This document shows positions 5,273 to 6,142 of a DNA stretch of 6,142 nucleotides, one piece after another. The translations under genes and the position numbers were made by a program. This DNA comes from an uncultured Anaerolineaceae bacterium. Lineage in GTDB: Bacteria; Chloroflexota; Anaerolineae; Anaerolineales; Anaerolineaceae. The notes beneath the pieces were generated by a model. It searched no databases, was not told where the DNA came from, and worked only from the letters and a program-made list of their open reading frames with translations. Location of the stretch: contig CALAEB010000377.1 of the NCBI GenBank assembly GCA_937890875.1, forward strand, positions 1 to 6,142, read 5' to 3'. Positions within the stretch are counted from its first letter, which is position 1. Every line of letters starts with the position of its first letter.

Positions 5273-6142
5273 ATGCCAAAAACATATACGCGTTATGTCT
5301 GCCAGCAGTGCGGGCGCAGCAATCCGAAGTTTTTGGGCCGCTGTCCGGGCTGCGGCGCTTACGGAACGATGGTGGAGGAATTGGTAGAGGAAACCCCTCA
5401 CCTGAAACAGCTTTCCGGCGGCAGGCTTCACCCGCTTCAGCCTGCCGAGCCGATCCGCCTGAAAGATATCGACGAAAAGCAGGAACCGCGGATCGAAACC
5501 GGCATCGGCGAGCTCTCTCAGGTGCTGGGGGGCGGGATCGTGCCCGGCTCGGTCATACTGATCGGAGGGGATCCGGGAATCGGGAAGTCGACGCTGCTGC
5601 TGCAGACTGCGCTGAAAATCGCGGAAAAAGGGATCGTCCTTTATGTTTCCGGCGAAGAATCCGAGCGCCAGATCAAGATGCGCGCGGCGCGTTTGGCGGA
5701 GGGCGTGATGCATGCCGCCGGGATCCCGGATTCACTGTATCTGCTGACCGAAACCGACGTGGACGCAATTTTTGAGCAGGTGCGGAAAATCAATCCGGCA
5801 TTTCTGATTATCGACTCCATTCAGACGATGTTTTTAGCGGAATTGGAAAGCGTGCCCGGCAGCCTGGTACAGCTCCGGGAATGCGCTTCCCGGCTGGGGG
5901 CCGTGGCTAAGACCATGCATATTCCGGTGATTATGGTGGGCCATGTGACCAAGGAGGGGGCCATCGCCGGCCCCAGGGTTTTGGAGCATATGGTGGATAC
6001 GGTGCTGCAGTTTGAAGGGGAACGGCATTATCCCTACCGGATTTTACGCTCGCTGAAAAACCGTTTCGGTTCCACCTTTGAGATCGGTGTGTTTGAGATG
6101 AGCGACCGGGGCCTGATGGAGGTGCCTAATCCTTCCCTGGCT
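5273..6142 (+). CDS. DNA repair protein RadA (Sms), 3' part outside the window
   Basis: RadA is a RecA-like, DnaB-type hexameric ATPase that drives branch migration during homologous recombination and repair. The visible 290 residues contain the N-terminal zinc finger (C10-x2-C13-x10-C24-x2-C27), Walker A GDPGIGKST (99-107), the SGEES loop (126-130), Walker B FLIIDS (177-182), GHVTKEG (223-229) and the RadA signature KNRFG (262-266). The C-terminal Lon-protease-like domain of the usual 450-460-residue protein lies beyond the edge. In the zinc finger, F20 stands where a Trp is common (KW-x-G-x-CP-x-C) and Y30 where GAW is common. Both changes are conservative. The ATG at 5273 is fixed by the conserved N-terminus. 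No disruption is seen. Confidence 0.97.
   Translation, partial: MPKTYTRYVCQQCGRSNPKFLGRCPGCGAYGTMVEELVEETPHLKQLSGGRLHPLQPAEPIRLKDIDEKQEPRIETGIGELSQVLGGGIVPGSVILIGGDPGIGKSTLLLQTALKIAEKGIVLYVSGEESERQIKMRAARLAEGVMHAAGIPDSLYLLTETDVDAIFEQVRKINPAFLIIDSIQTMFLAELESVPGSLVQLRECASRLGAVAKTMHIPVIMVGHVTKEGAIAGPRVLEHMVDTVLQFEGERHYPYRILRSLKNRFGSTFEIGVFEMSDRGLMEVPNPSLA

Noticed and set aside
5258..5713. 151-codon minus-strand ORF opposite radA
   Set aside because: It is antisense to an unmistakable RadA frame, and the peptide is a Gln/Arg-rich shadow with no domain. The other long minus-strand and out-of-frame ORFs over the importer genes are rejected on the same grounds.
1..6142. CRISPR array, prophage, toxin-antitoxin pair or biosynthetic cluster
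   Set aside because: There are no regularly spaced repeats, phage genes, transposase or paired small genes. Apart from the intergenic repeats, the content is a standard importer, an ACT sensor and radA.

Overview
The window reads as a piece of bacterial chromosome with genes only on the plus strand and moderate GC. Protein style (the substrate-binding protein, the ACT protein and RadA) suggests an Anaerolineae-type Chloroflexota, but this is an impression. There is no rRNA or taxonomic marker, and a Bacillota relative cannot be excluded.

Layout. Positions 1-435 hold no convincing gene but are rich in inverted repeats. Positions 436-4341 form one ABC-importer operon in the classical order: secreted substrate-binding protein (436-1539), two inner-membrane permeases (1529-2446 and 2443-3240) and an ATPase with a C-terminal TOBE-type domain (3283-4341). 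It ends at a strong intrinsic terminator (about 4379-4416). Positions 4342-4655 carry that terminator and a good sigma-70-type promoter (4531-4560) for a 121-residue ACT_7-type small-molecule-binding protein (4656-5021). After a weaker terminator candidate and a long hairpin, radA begins at 5273 and runs off the right edge (290 codons present).

How it works together. The four transporter genes are enough for a complete ATP-driven importer of the polyamine/iron/thiamine/phosphonate superfamily. No catabolic gene is attached, so the substrate stays open. A perfect 9-bp GC-rich hairpin with an extended A/T stem sits at the junction between the binding-protein gene and the first permease gene. 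That is where many importer operons lower expression of the membrane subunits relative to the binding protein. The ACT protein is a likely amino-acid or other small-ligand sensor in its own transcription unit. RadA is a housekeeping recombination ATPase, and its gene looks leaderless: TATAAT ends seven bases before the ATG.

The most unusual signal is non-coding. A 22-base sequence (20/22 identical) occurs at 158-179 and 4561-4582, ahead of the transporter operon and ahead of the ACT gene. In both places it is followed about 70 bases later by the same 12-mer CAAAAAATAGAA, which forms the right arm of a hairpin. This is either a shared regulatory element or two diverged copies of a small non-coding repeat. 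I found no CRISPR array, phage gene, transposase gene or clearly new multi-gene system.
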